Shown: positions 31,944 through 43,050 of the stretch, one piece after another
How positions within the stretch are numbered: the stretch's first letter is position 1
Layout: every line of letters starts with the position of its first letter
NCBI GenBank assembly: GCA_903813345.2
Contig: CAIIXF020000002.1
Coordinates: forward strand, 34,368,109-34,432,108
Direction of reading: 5' to 3'
Length of the DNA stretch: 64,000 nucleotides
Origin: Owenia fusiformis
Lineage: Eukaryota > Annelida > Polychaeta > Sabellida > Oweniidae
Program-made: the position numbers and the translations under genes
Notes under the pieces: generated by a model
What the model was told of the DNA's origin: nothing
The model's database searches: none
What the model saw: the letters and a program-made list of their open reading frames with translations, nothing else

Positions 31944-32344
31944 ATGTTTTAAATTATATTCTATTCAAATTCTATCACTGTTAAATTATATATCTGCTTT
32001 ATATGGGCTTATTACAAAGTCATCACCATCAATCTACCTTTAGTAATAGAAGAGAAAAGTCCGAAAGCTCTTTGGAAATATAAACACTTCCGGTAAATAT
32101 TCTGACATTTATCCTTCAAACTGTGACATTTATGCTTATATTTCGACATATATATGATTCTTACATACCAATACGATCAAAAAGGTTACTAACATACCAA
32201 ATGAAAGGTGATTTCCTGGTCAAACTTGCAAAAGTTGGTCCAAACTCACACTCGATCCCTCCACTCCCTCCAATACGCATGTGCAGCGATGTTAAAAATA
32301 AGGCAGTGACTGGAGAGCCTACATTTTAAGGTTCTTTAGCACTT

Positions 32345-32588
32345 CGGCCAAAGAGCCTTAAAGGTAATGTATGTACAAGCCACTCTAGTATATTTAAATG
32401 GTATAGAGATAATATGTTATGAAGCATCAGATTTTGGATTATATGTACAGATAAAAGAAAATTGTTTCTACAGTATAATGGTAAGGATATTTCATGTGCA
32501 ACTTGGATTAGAGCATTTAAGTGCAAAGTAGATACCAAACTCTTAATTATTCATTGGAAAACATTACACAACGTATATCCATGTAATG
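32345..32588 (+). mobile_element. L1-like LINE fragment, left part
   Basis: The frame reads WIRAFKCKVDTKLLIIHWKT, then LHNVYPCN, matching the KL..FQ.K.LHxIYPxN region near the C-terminus of L1-type polymerases. The coding frame stops at TGTAATG (32582-32588) and resumes at 33713 with EILNGFRIRDIS, so one LINE has been split by an insertion. Confidence 0.6.
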
Positions 32589-33712
32589 CTAGGTTCGCGT
32601 TAACGCCGTTTTTCGCGTTTTTTACGCAGTTAATTTCATCTTCACGCAAAACTGCAACACATCTTACGTATCGTGTACGCAAAAATCATATCCCCCAAAT
32701 ATACCGATGAAATAATACCAAAAACAACCAAAAAACAAAAATTAAAAACTTAAGCACGCTCTCTAACAGCGTAACATAACGATCAATCTGATTCGTGCAT
32801 AATATTTGTGTTCCGGTTATTAAGCCAATCAAAATTCTTGTAGCAAACGTATGCGGCTAAACAGGGTATAGCTGCAGAATTTTTTCCGCAGGACCGTTCG
32901 TGTGAATTGATCGCTTATTTTATAATCTGCACTGTACAGCCGTGAGGAATCAACTTGTTCATGGTAAATGGAGGTAATCAACCCTAATATAGATGGTCAC
33001 CATGTTAGATTCTTTTTAAATATTTCGAATGGCCACTTGAATCGGTGGGACTGCATTCAAATAACCATGGCTATTTGATGCCTACCGACTGCAGCAATCT
33101 GATGCAAGCACCATACCTGGATGTCATAAGGGGATTCCCCGTCCATAGCCAAACCGCCGTTCTGTGCCGATTAACTTTTTTGATCGGGGATTCAATACCA
33201 TAAAAAAAATCCTAAAACACTCAGGAATTTATTGAGGCAGGTTATTTGTGTAAAACTCGCGTCAAAAATTGATAATAATAAGTGCCGTTCCACATCACCA
33301 CACTTCAGGGTGGGCGTGGCACATCGAGAAGGCTACTACAGATGTTCATGACTCCTTGATTTATGTTTTTTCATGATATTAGAATTTGAGCTACAGTTTA
33401 GTCTCGAGAGGTAAATTCTAACAATATTGGGGTGTTTGGGAGAGGGAGATTCCATGGATGGTACCTTATGGGGGTACTTAGCCATGGAAGGTAAGTTACA
33501 GGGACTTTGTGGAGGCCTCAGAAGAAGGTAAACAGGAATGACTTGCAATGCATGAGAACATGCGGGGACATAAACAAATTTTTTTTACCACAAAAGCCCA
33601 CTGAAGCGATTTTCAAAAAGTACCCCAAAATAATTATCTGTACCCCATTTTTTGAAGTGACCTGGGTATGAAGTACTCAAAATTACTAAGGCCTAGCGCA
33701 ATCACTGTAATG
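32589..33712. mobile_element. Insertion inside the LINE, about 1.1 kb, with target duplication
   Basis: TGTAATG is present on both sides (32582-32588 and 33706-33712), consistent with a 7-bp target duplication. Joining the outer DNA across it restores the LINE reading frame. The inserted DNA starts CTAGGTTCGCGTTAACGCCG and ends GGCCTAGCGCAATCAC. No transposase frame is visible and the ends are not clear inverted repeats, so the class is unknown. Confidence 0.6.
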
Positions 33713-33985
33713 AGATTTTAAATGGTTTTAGAATTAGAGATATTTCTTTTTAAAATTGTAATGTAATTGACAATGTTAAACATAATTTTTATGAGTGTAC
33801 AAAAATAAGGGATATATGGAATTTTTTTGATAATATCACTTTTGAACAAATTATAGGAATAAATAAGTATAAGAATTATAAAGAAGTTTTAATAACCAGG
33901 AGGGAAATACAAATTTTCAATAGAGACAAAACTGGAAGTATACATGCATATTTTGAAAATGAAAAACTGTACAGAAATTAAACAA
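33713..33985 (+). mobile_element. L1-like LINE fragment, right part
   Basis: The frame resumes as EILNGFRIRDIS and later gives NVKHNFYECTKIRDIWNFFD, the usual end of L1-like polymerases (H.F.EC..I..FW), then TRREIQIFNRDKTGSIHAYF and a stop after KLYRN. A few frame breaks mark it as dead. Confidence 0.6.
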
Positions 33986-34081
33986 TGTAACTGGGTCTAT
34001 GTATAATTATATTATTTAAATATGTTTTATTATTGAAATATAGATTTTACAAAAAGAAAACACACTCTAGTTTTGTGTTTA

Positions 34082-34135
34082 TGGCGTTCGCCTAATACTC
34101 CCACGGCGCAGGTTCGATTCCATGTTGGTACAATT
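34082..34135 (+). repeat. Possible tRNA-derived SINE remnant
   Basis: GGTTCGATTCC at about 34112 is a good Pol III B box, and GGCGTTCGCCT sits about 30 bases upstream where an A box or D-arm relic might be. There is no full cloverleaf, so it is not called a tRNA gene. Confidence 0.3.
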
Positions 34136-35859
34136 TTTTTCATTATGAAGTTTGTTCTCTGAGGTCCGGATATTATGTACACAATTTTTTAAAAATTCAT
34201 GGGCTCGCTCCAACGCTCAACCATCCATGTTTAATGAAATTAATCACTTGTATTGGCTTTACTATATTCACAAGCTTACAGCATACGGGGAATCCCATTT
34301 GAAGGTGGCAAAAAGTATGAAGGAGACTTTGGGATGAAGAAAATGATCTTGTTGAATTCTAGATACAGCACATCATGATGCAGTTTATTGGGAATGTAGG
34401 GACATCAGCCCGGGGACATCAGAGAATACACTTCCAAATCTATTGCCTATTAGATTCCCATGCCGATTTTTAGGATTTTCAAATGACAAGAGGCACAAAA
34501 TATTTTTTCATTTTTTTGCAAAAACTTCCCCTTCAAAAGTCCTTCATTTGTATCAACGTTTTTTAGGCTAGCCTCCAATTGGGCATCACTAAATGTGACC
34601 TCAACACCATTCTCCCAAGGGCCTATTCTAAACATCAAAATCTTTACTGATTAGTAAAATTGAACAAGTATATGACTGCTCCAAGTTGCCGCACCACGAA
34701 GGTTACTGAACCTTTAAAAAGCCAAATTTAGACTGAGGATTGAAAAGGTTCTAAGAACTTTTTTTCGGTAGACCGGAAGTAAATTTACGAGTCGAGTAAA
34801 AAGTGATAATGTTCTTTTTATGAAGTGGGGAAGTCAAAACAGTTCTTATAGGAAGTCAAAGTAAGCATTCAAGGATCATTTAGAAGCATTTAAAATCAAA
34901 TCCACTGCAAAAGTGAAATGAATAAAATCGTTGTATGTTTCCTTCTTCGTTTTCTTCGCGGACCTCAGAGAAGACACTTCCGGTTTAATAATCGGTGAGT
35001 TTATCGATCAAAAAATATATTTTTATGAATATCTCCAGTATCTGCTTAATATAGTATGTTAATTTGTGTTGATTGTTAAATTACAAAACAGGTTGAGTAA
35101 AAATATGTCAAAATCGTTTGATCTCGTCCCAGAAGCAATATTTTGTCATTTCCATCACTTAGAATTCCTTTAAGGCTGGCTCTCTAGCAAAATTGGCAAT
35201 CAAAATGCTAAAGACCCTATTTAAGGCTTTCTAGCTGAAATGCCAAAGAACCTTAAAATTTAAGGCTCTTTAGCCAAATGGGTTACCAAAATGCTAAACA
35301 GGCTAAAATTTTAGGCTCTCCAGTCACTGCCTTATTTTTTACATCGGGCTGCGCATGCGTATTGGAGAGAGTGGATGGATCGGTAAATATCGTGACAAAC
35401 AGCTTTTGAACTTCTCTCTTCTATTACTAAAGGTAAAGTATACCATTGATAGTGCTGACTGTGGCTTATTAGCCTTTTGCTATTATTGACATACACATAG
35501 ACAAAGCATATAATAAGGACAGACAGGAGCACCAGTGATTGCCCTAAAGAAACGCATAGATGCTTGAGATTGCGATCACTTGAAATTTAAGTAAAACAGG
35601 GAGAGCGACCTGAAATAACATTTGCACCCACTAAAAATGTGAAAATCATGAAACCTATAAATTAGTTCAAGAATTGACCCGCCATCTATCAACATAAAAT
35701 GCCCAGGCCGCCAACGTTGACCTACATTTTCAAACCTATAATTACATGGCGATCCAGGTCATATACCAACTTATTTTTTGTCCTGTATATCCTTGATATA
35801 TTCATCTAAATAACAGATGCAATGGCAATATATAGAAATGCATACTTACCTAGAAAACG

Positions 35860-35935
35860 GACAAAACGAAGAGTGTAATTTATTCTTCTATTGTGTGGCT
35901 TTTGTGCATGCGCCTAATGACACGCCCCGAAGAAA
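35860..35935. promoter_or_regulatory. Candidate promoter region of the plus-strand gene
   Basis: A locally GC-richer stretch with GTGCATGCGCC, close to an NRF1-type core, and CACGCCCC, a GC-box-like word, about 600 bp upstream of plus-strand exon 1. That exon begins at an acceptor, so a non-coding first exon must lie upstream. No TATA box or start site could be fixed. The call rests on motifs and position only. Confidence 0.25.
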
Positions 35936-36497
35936 TTTATTTGGTGAAACAATGACTTCAATTACCGATTAAATCAAACACGATTGAACAGAAAAAATCT
36001 TTGAATGTATGAAGACTCAAACTGGTCATTATGATGTCATATATCTCATCTTATATGCATTTCGTCGTCGTTTCTTAATTGCCTCAAAAACGATCACTTG
36101 GTGTCTCATTTCAAAACGAGGCCTGTTGAGCTCGACGTTTTTTAAGAAAATCCTCCCATCAAGAAAAGGTGAAACATACGTTAATCTGCTATAGTTATGT
36201 TCGAATCGAGTATGCAACATGTAGAAAAATATATAGTGGTGTAATAATCAACAAAGTTTCATAGTTTATTAGATGTTAATGAAGAGAAATACTTCAATAT
36301 TGTGACGATTTTTTGAAAATTCATTGTAATGATTCACATTCAGTTTAGCCCTAATTTTTCTCCTAGGCATAGGCTTGGTAGCCTACCATATTAGGTACAC
36401 AGGGAAGTGACCCAACCTAATAGACACTATTCTACTGGGAAAATGATGGCATGTTTTGTTCTCTAACTATTGTTTTGTATTGTCTTTATTCTTGTAG
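35936..36497. other. 5' flank or first intron of the plus-strand gene
   Basis: AT-rich, ending in the strong acceptor GTCTTTATTCTTGTAG before exon 1. A donor for the preceding non-coding exon was not identified with confidence. Confidence 0.4.
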
Positions 36498-36516
36498 GCT
36501 ACATAAATATACAAAG

Positions 36517-36982
36517 ATGGGTTCTACAAATGCAATGCTCACACAACTGATACAAGACGCTGTGTTGAAATTATGCACGCAGAATGTAGTGTTCAATAAA
36601 TCTTTGGAGATCGATGGGATTATATGTGTATCTCCTGGTGATGAAGCTAAAGAGATTGTTGTAAAAATGCACCGAACAATAATGAAACCAAATCCAGTGC
36701 AAGAGACATTTAACAATGCATCTGATTGGTCATCTAATATGTACTCCAATAGTCGATCTCCTAGACAACCACAAGATCCTCCCCCTTTCCGACAACGCCC
36801 ACCTATTCAACAACAGAGACTACCAAAAGTTAGAAACAATATAGAAAATACAATGTCAACCCCAGATCAAAATACTTCAACCACTTTTAATACATCTCAC
36901 CAAGCTACAGGTGTTCCATCAGCAACCTTAGACACCCCAGGTGGAGTGGTGGGAACTTCTGAAAATGTCCCTTGTATAAAAG
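36517..36982 (+). CDS. Shared exon 1: conserved N-terminal module and Pro/Gln-rich tail (paralogue)
   Basis: The acceptor TTTATTCTTGTAG ends at 36497, 19 bases of 5' UTR precede the ATG, and the donor AAAAG/GTATAA leaves phase 1; about 155 codons. Residues 1-60 (MGSTNAMLTQLIQDAVLKLC through HRTIMKPN) match the minus-strand copy but for Leu11 and Met56. The rest (PPPFRQRPPIQQQRLPKVR, then a Thr/Ser-rich end) has diverged and is about 20 residues shorter. Conservation only in the first third implies that the module carries the common function, for example dimerisation or co-factor binding (inference). Confidence 0.87.
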
Positions 36983-37123
36983 GTATAATTTCAGTATTAC
37001 TCGAGGTACATGTATATTGTTGAAAACTGTAGAACTGTTCTGAAATTTTGTTTATTTTTACCTCCTGATATATTCTTAATTTGATGCTTCACTTGATTAA
37101 TACTCAATGCTATTGTATTTCAG

Positions 37124-37441
37124 AGGAACCAGCATTTACTTCTTCCCCAAAAAGCTTAAAACGATCTATCTCCGGATCTGAAGATCAAGACGCTCCCGAC
37201 CATTCTGCTGATAAACAACGCAAACTTGAACAAAATACTGACACTACTGATAACCAAAACATGGAAAATATAAACATTAAGCAAGAAAAAGAAGAACCTA
37301 TAACTATTGAACTAGGGGATGATGATGATGAGGAAGAGGATGGGGGAGGGGGTTATGATGAAGATTCAACTGCGGGAGCAAGCTGGATGGGAGACAACAC
37401 ATTAGATACCTCACAAGACAACATGGCTGACCAGAGTTCAG
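37124..37441 (+). CDS. Shared exon 2: basic patch, SUMO-like motif and acidic run (paralogue)
   Basis: The acceptor is TGCTATTGTATTTCAG and the donor GTTCAG/GTGAGA, phase 1 at both ends, 106 codons. It reads EEPAFTSSPKSLKRSISGSE, then DHSADKQRKLEQ, then NINIKQEKEEP with the IKQE motif, then ELGDDDDEEEDGGGGYDED and SWMGDNTLDTSQDNMAD. From NINIKQ onward it is identical in protein to the minus-strand exon except for one missing five-residue repeat. Confidence 0.88.
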
Positions 37442-40400
37442 GTGAGAAACTTTGATTTTAATTATTGCCAAGTTAGAATATCTGCAATATACCAGGCACA
37501 CACAACATAACACCTGATACACCTTACAACTCACACAACCATTCATATGCTATATACAACCACTTCACAATCCTATTTACCTTTTTAGTCTATGATGTAT
37601 TCATAATGTTAAGGAAATATGTATTGTTTTGCCCCTCCCTATTTATGATAGTTTAGTTTATTTAAAAACTAGGGCGAGAATCAGTGCACTTTAAAGGCAT
37701 ATAATGGTGATAGATATATCTTGATTTTTAGTTTTGGAATATCTCAGAAAATGCATAATTAATAGAAGAACAACAGTAATCTAGGGCGTAGGGGTGTAAC
37801 GTCAACACCATTTTGGGGTAACTTTGACATGTGGGGTAACTTCGACACCTTGTTGTTTACTTGCTCTAATTTCCGATCGAGGGGGAAGCCATGTTTTTTT
37901 CTCGCATGGATCAAGATCTCGCGAGAAAAGTGTTTAGAATATTATGCCACATACAGGGTGTCCAGAATTATGTCACATTAGAAGGTTTTGTCACATACTG
38001 GCATCCAGAAGATAACATTAAAGACAGTTGGTCCAGAAAGCTATATCCCATACAGGGGTTCAGCATTTTTTATTAGCATGTATATAATAGGGGGCCCACG
38101 ATTCAATGTTGAGTTTTCAATTTTTGTAGCTCATGTAATTTCGGTAATTTGTCGAATAGCAAAGAAAAGAAAAAGACGAACATTTCGAACTAATTAAAAA
38201 GGAATATTACGGATGTTTGCATGGCTTGGTCTCTTACTTGACTACTAAAGATGTTAAAAAGTAAAGGTGGATTAATTTAATCATTGTTTGTCGAAGATAT
38301 TAATAAATTTGTTTAATGTTCAGGTTTTTATCAAAGCTGTGAATTGACCACAATTCTAAATTAAGTAGGTGCGCATATTTTAATATGCGGGTCATGGCGT
38401 GTCATGAGTCCGAAAAAAAATAAACAAACAAAAAACTGTTCGACAGCGGAGATTTTGTTCATTTCTAGACCAAAATAAGGCATGTGTAGACTTAGATCTC
38501 TTTCAGAACGATAATCGAAATCAGCGATATTATAGCCACGAGATCGATTCGCTCGGATCGCTACGAAACGAGCCGATTAATCGTGGGACTCCTAGTATAT
38601 AAGTGGGTCTAGATGGTTGTGCTACATTCAGAAAAAAATTTGAAAAAAATATTGTCAAGAAAATTATGTCAAACATAAGGTGTCGTCACATACAGGGGAT
38701 TCAGAAGACTGTTACATAAAGGAGGTGTTGTAGCATGTAGACATCCAGAAAATTATTGTACTCAACTGCTCAATACACCTTTTAAATATGCAGATATTTT
38801 ATCTTGGTGTTATGTTGAGAAATAACACATAAATATTATAAAAAATTATTCCACTGTTGACAACATTCTTAATGTTTGAGGTGTTTCCTTCTGATTTTCA
38901 TTTGTCTCCTTTTTAATAACTTTTTAATTTTTTTACATCAAACTTCTAAATTGAGAGCTGTTTGGGATTGAAGATAGTCTGTATTATTCTTTGGGATTCT
39001 TTGGGATCTTAAAATGAAAAACAGTAATGCATTGATCTCTGGGCATTCTGGGAAACATCTGTCTGATTATGTTATGATTTTCTGGCAGATTGAAGGGCTA
39101 ATTTCTATAATTTTTCTGAATTTCTTTGAAATAACTAACGTGATCTATAAATCTAAACCTGGTTTGATTTTTGGTAAATTACATGAACTTTAGACAATAT
39201 TTTAGCATTGTATTTATAGAAAAATCAAATGACCTAATCATGCTTGGTGAAATATCAGTCAAAGTTTGTTCTGCACCTCAAGTCCTTTTTGTCTTGTCTA
39301 TTGTGCAATATTTTTCTCTCTGTGTCTATTTTTCAGAAACCTCATTTAGATTGTTGTCACTGCTAATTTAGGCAGGCATATCAAATTAGATAACATATTA
39401 TTAGTGTTATTTCTCAACTTAATTCAAACTTGAAAGTAAAATTTCATGTAACTTTAGCTTAACCATTGAAAATAGCTTAGTGATTAAACATTCAATTTGA
39501 AATTTAGCATGGTCTTATGATTCCAATGTGATAAAAAAACACTGTCAGAGTTGAATTATTAAAAGATGGCGCTATAGGTGTTCTCTATTAAGATGTGAAT
39601 GATGGAGAACCTGTGGAGTGTATGAAATTCAAAAAAACAAAAAGCATACAGTAAAACCCTTTTGAACCAAACAAATTTTCCAACTATCTAGTTTTCAATC
39701 AAATGTAAATTTTGTCGATTGAAAACCTTGAGATTATTTGATGAGCCAATGGTGGTATTCATATTAACAGGGTTTTGCTGTATCTGCACCACTTTTATGT
39801 GACACAAATTCCTGATACTGAGTTACACTTGTAAATACTGTGGGCTGAATTCAATGGCGATAGAGGCATTGTAGTAGTCAACTAGGTCAAACTAAAATAC
39901 AAAATATTAATAGGTATAGCCTGATATTTTGTACTGTAATCATCAGATATACTAATTAGGAAACATAATAACAAGGTAATACACAGAGTTTATATTAGTT
40001 ACGTGATACTGGACGGCAGTATTTCAGTAATTACTAGAATGAGTGAAATGAGAGGTTCCCATTTGTAGGCCCCGTGATGTTGGAAATGAAATATAAGATC
40101 AGTATTCACGCTAGCTGGAGTCCATACAATGATATGATCAGAATGTCATGTCATCATTTTATTCTGGAATTTATTTGACTTCACGTTTTTACTGACAGCT
40201 ACCAGAGTGACCAGTAGAACCAACATCATTCCTTTTTAGGTAGTAACAGATTGATGATGATTTTTGTATTCCAGTTTTTATTGATCATTAAGCTTGTTCA
40301 AACACATACTTCTCTCAGAGATCTCAAGTAAACCAAGCTGTAAAACTTATTGGATTTTAATGTGATCAAGTTCTGAAGAGAATCGGGATTTGCATTGGAT

Positions 40401-41846
40401 CAAGATTTGAAGATGATCATGAGTTAAAGGTGACCATGCAAGATCTGAATGTGATCAGAATTTAAAGGTGACCACGAAGATCTGAATGTGATCAGGATTT
40501 AAAGGTGATAGAGATGTGAAGGAGGCAATGGTTTCTTTTAAATGAGAAAGGAGAATGTTCATAAATTTATGATCGGTTTAACAAGAACATATTGATCTTA
40601 TGTTTGTCGTAACTTGCCCCAATGCCAAGGCTATTTATACAATACATAATTAAGAATTTAAAAAGATCAAGATCTGAGTGTGATCTGGATTTGATTGTTA
40701 TCAATATATGAATAAGATTAGGATCTGAAAGTGATCATGATCCCAAGGTGATAAGGATCTGTATGATCAAGATCTTCACCAATATAATAAATCTGATGCT
40801 CCAATGGTTGCTTGAAAAAGTGAGCATTTTATTAGGATGGTACTTAGATGATGAGTTTGTGGACACTTCAAATGATGTGATTAATACAGAAATAGATGGC
40901 AGACAATGATACAGAGGTTCAGACAGTGGCGCATATAAACTTGGAACATTATACAAGTATTTTATGAGAATGATAGATGGTATGAGGTTGCGGATACTAC
41001 ATATGGACACTACATATGGACACTACATATAGTAGGGAAGCTACAGATGATGTGCATACAATATTGAAAACACAGTAGGAAAAGAAATGTTTAAGATCAC
41101 AACACAATATGTTAAGGAAACTCCCAGCATTCGAAAAAACTATGGTCTTATGAACAGAGAAACGGAAGCATATAAATCTTGTAATTACTTAAAATACACA
41201 GCCAATATAATTGGGCACCGTCTCAGCATCGAAAAAATTTGGCGCTGTTCCAGCACTGTTTCGACACCGTTCCGGCACCGAAACCATTTGACACCAAAAT
41301 TTACCACCGGACTAGTCAGTACATTTGGTGCCAAAACGGCACCGACATTTGGCACCGAAATGGCGTCGAAAATCTGAAAAAAAGTCTGAAATATATGGGA
41401 TATTTTCTATTGAGTGGACATACAGTAACGTGCAGCATTATCATTATATAGTTCTTCGGGATAGAACAAGAATTTATATACAATATCATCAAAAAAGTGG
41501 ACAAACCAACACTGATGCTTTACCAGCTCATGTTTTGCAGATTTACGAAAAAAAAAATTGTAGATATATGCAGCCCTCACTGAATATGATTACCCATCTC
41601 AAATAAACAAAGAATTCAATGCAGACATTGTTCCAAGACATTTTGGCGCTTTATTGAATCTCATGTGGCTAATACTGCTATCTGTATGACATACATGTAC
41701 ATTCTACTGTGTAAATATTGGCACTTGTTATGCATAGATATTATAGCATCCTTTGGGCATCTCAAAAAAAGACTGGCTTTGTAAACTGTTCAGTGGTCAT
41801 CGGTTGGTGTTTGCCGATGCTAAAGGAATTGATATTATATTTGTAG
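37442..41846 (+). other. Long intron between exon 2 and the first finger cassette
   Basis: About 4.4 kb. Diverged repeats with CACATACAGGG and CCAGAAG words occur near 37950-38080 and 38690-38760. Short words such as GATCAGGATTTAAAGGTGAT recur near 40430-40510. No finger, RNA gene or long frame is supported. Confidence 0.45.
41212..41375. repeat. Short GGCACCG-rich repeat
   Basis: Repeated GGCACCG, GACACCG and TTTGGCACCGAAA words, with GGTGCCAAAACGGCACC forming a small inverted repeat. It stands out from the AT-rich surroundings. Function unknown. Confidence 0.5.
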
Positions 41847-42146
41847 AAAAACAACCAGAGGATGTGAAACATAAGCCATTCAAACCTTCAGCAAACCAAT
41901 TTACATGCGGTTATTGCACAGAGAAGTTTCCAGCTTTTGGAGATATTGCAAGGCATATTATAGCTACTAATACCAAATTAACACATAAAGCTGAGAAAGA
42001 GTCGGAAAAAGGTCCAATTGAAAAGGATGCTAACATACCAGGGATCCAAGAAAGGAATTCTTGCTTGTCTGCTGAAAACCATGATTTGGATAAATTTAAT
42101 CTGAACAAAGATTCAAAACTTGGCATGAGTCCTAATATTACACTAA
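41847..42146 (+). CDS. Cassette I exon A: single C2H2-like finger, last His missing
   Basis: The acceptor is GATATTATATTTGTAG and the donor ACTAA/GTAAGT, phase 1 in and out, 100 codons. It opens EKQPEDVKHKPFKPSANQF, then the finger CGYCTEKFPAFGDIARHIIATNTK. The position of the second His is Asn, unlike HIxAAHTK in the other copies, so zinc binding is doubtful. A Lys/Glu-rich linker and LGMSPNITL follow. No B exon follows before cassette II, so it would have to splice to a later one. The open frame of full length argues it is still used or only recently lost. Confidence 0.65.
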
Positions 42147-42403
42147 GTAAGTTCTTTGCTTTTAAGTGCTGTACAAGACAGTGTTAGAGCGCTAATCTAT
42201 ATAGAGTAGAACAAGAAGGAAGGGGTGTTACTACTGTAGATTTGGTAGAGGACACCAATGCTTTATTTATATAAAAAATTCTCCCAAATTAAATTCTTTG
42301 CTAGAAATTTTTATTGCTATCGGTTTTACCAATTTTAAAATAAATTAGGAACATAAAAAGAAAGGCAATGTGAGCTATTAAAGCAATTGATTATATTTTG
42401 CAG

Positions 42404-42694
42404 AGAAACAGCCAGAGGATGTAAAACCTCGGCTATGCAAACCTACAACACACCAGTTTGCATGCAGTCATTGCTCAGAGAAGTTTAAAACTTTTGGAGC
42501 TATTGAAAGACATATTAATGCTGCTCATATCAAATCAACACATGATGCTTAGAAGAGTCTGGAAATGAATCCAATGCAACAAAAAGTCACGAAAAGGACA
42601 CAAATCAGGAACTCAGCAGATGACCATAAGTTGGATAGATATATTTTAATTAAATATCTTAACAAAGAACCAGTCAGCATTAATATAACTCCTA
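42404..42694 (+). pseudogene. Cassette II exon A, frameshifted
   Basis: The acceptor TTATATTTTGCAG is intact and the finger CSHCSEKFKTFGAIERHINAAH is complete. After HIKSTHDA the frame meets TAG at 42550-42552, where cassette V reads DEAKNESG. Beyond the shift the old frame is still legible (NSADDHKLDRYILIKYLNKE ... SINITP), with the donor CCTA/GTAAGT. It could make a short one-finger end, but it reads best as a decayed A exon. Confidence 0.7.
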
Positions 42695-42736
42695 GTAAGT
42701 TGAACAATTTTAATCAAAAGGACTCGTGAGATATGT

Positions 42737-42949
42737 GTGGTGCATGCTGGGATTTGTGACAAAATATTTGGTACTGATTATGTTGCCAGCAAACATATAT
42801 CGAGTATATACCAAGGCAGGCTCTTTTTTTGTAAAAAATGTGGAGATACATATGCCAAGGTAGAATGTGTAAGAAAACATCTAAAAAATACAATGGACCG
42901 CCAAATCAATTGTAAGGAACATTGTGATCAGGTTTATTTTGGTTTATGA
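42737..42949 (+). pseudogene. Cassette II exon B, decayed
   Basis: The frame gives HAGICDKIFGTDYVASKHIS, then SIYQGRLFFCKKCGDTYAKV. Finger 1 lacks its first Cys and its second His has become Tyr. Finger 2 keeps CKKC and a single His. The intron that should separate A and B is reduced to about 40 bp with no acceptor. This is a dead B exon. Confidence 0.68.
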
Positions 42950-43050
42950 ACAAAAATGTTTTAAATGTTGAAAGAGGAAATATGTTTGAAGTGAAGACAT
43001 ATTGGTACAAGATATGCTGAAATTAGAAAAATGTGTGAGAATAGAAGACA

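Larger units (their letters stand above)
32034..35435. mobile_element. Composite element bounded by inverted repeats, about 3.4 kb
   Basis: The outer ends pair: TACCTTTAGTAATAGAAGAG at 32034 against CTTCTATTACTAAAGGTA at 35435. Internal matches follow: AATAAGGCAGTGACTGGAGA near 32299 with TCTCCAGTCACTGCCTTATT near 35315, and CCAATACGCATG with CATGCGTATTGG. Arms of roughly 300 bp enclose LINE pieces, a nested insertion and unassigned DNA. Near the right arm, the words CTTTAGCCAAA and AATGCTAAA recur. It may be a fold-back element that later took up other insertions. It occupies much of the interval between the two head-to-head genes. Confidence 0.6.

Noticed and set aside
34082-34135. tRNA gene
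   Set aside because: A B box is present, but no complete cloverleaf or acceptor stem could be folded by eye.
37891-38197. Small open frames (61 and 69 codons) in the long plus-strand intron
   Set aside because: They lie over diverged short repeats (CACATACAGGG, CCAGAAG) and show no family features.
41239-41606. Overlapping frames in the GGCACCG-rich patch
   Set aside because: Low-complexity DNA; no conserved protein pattern.
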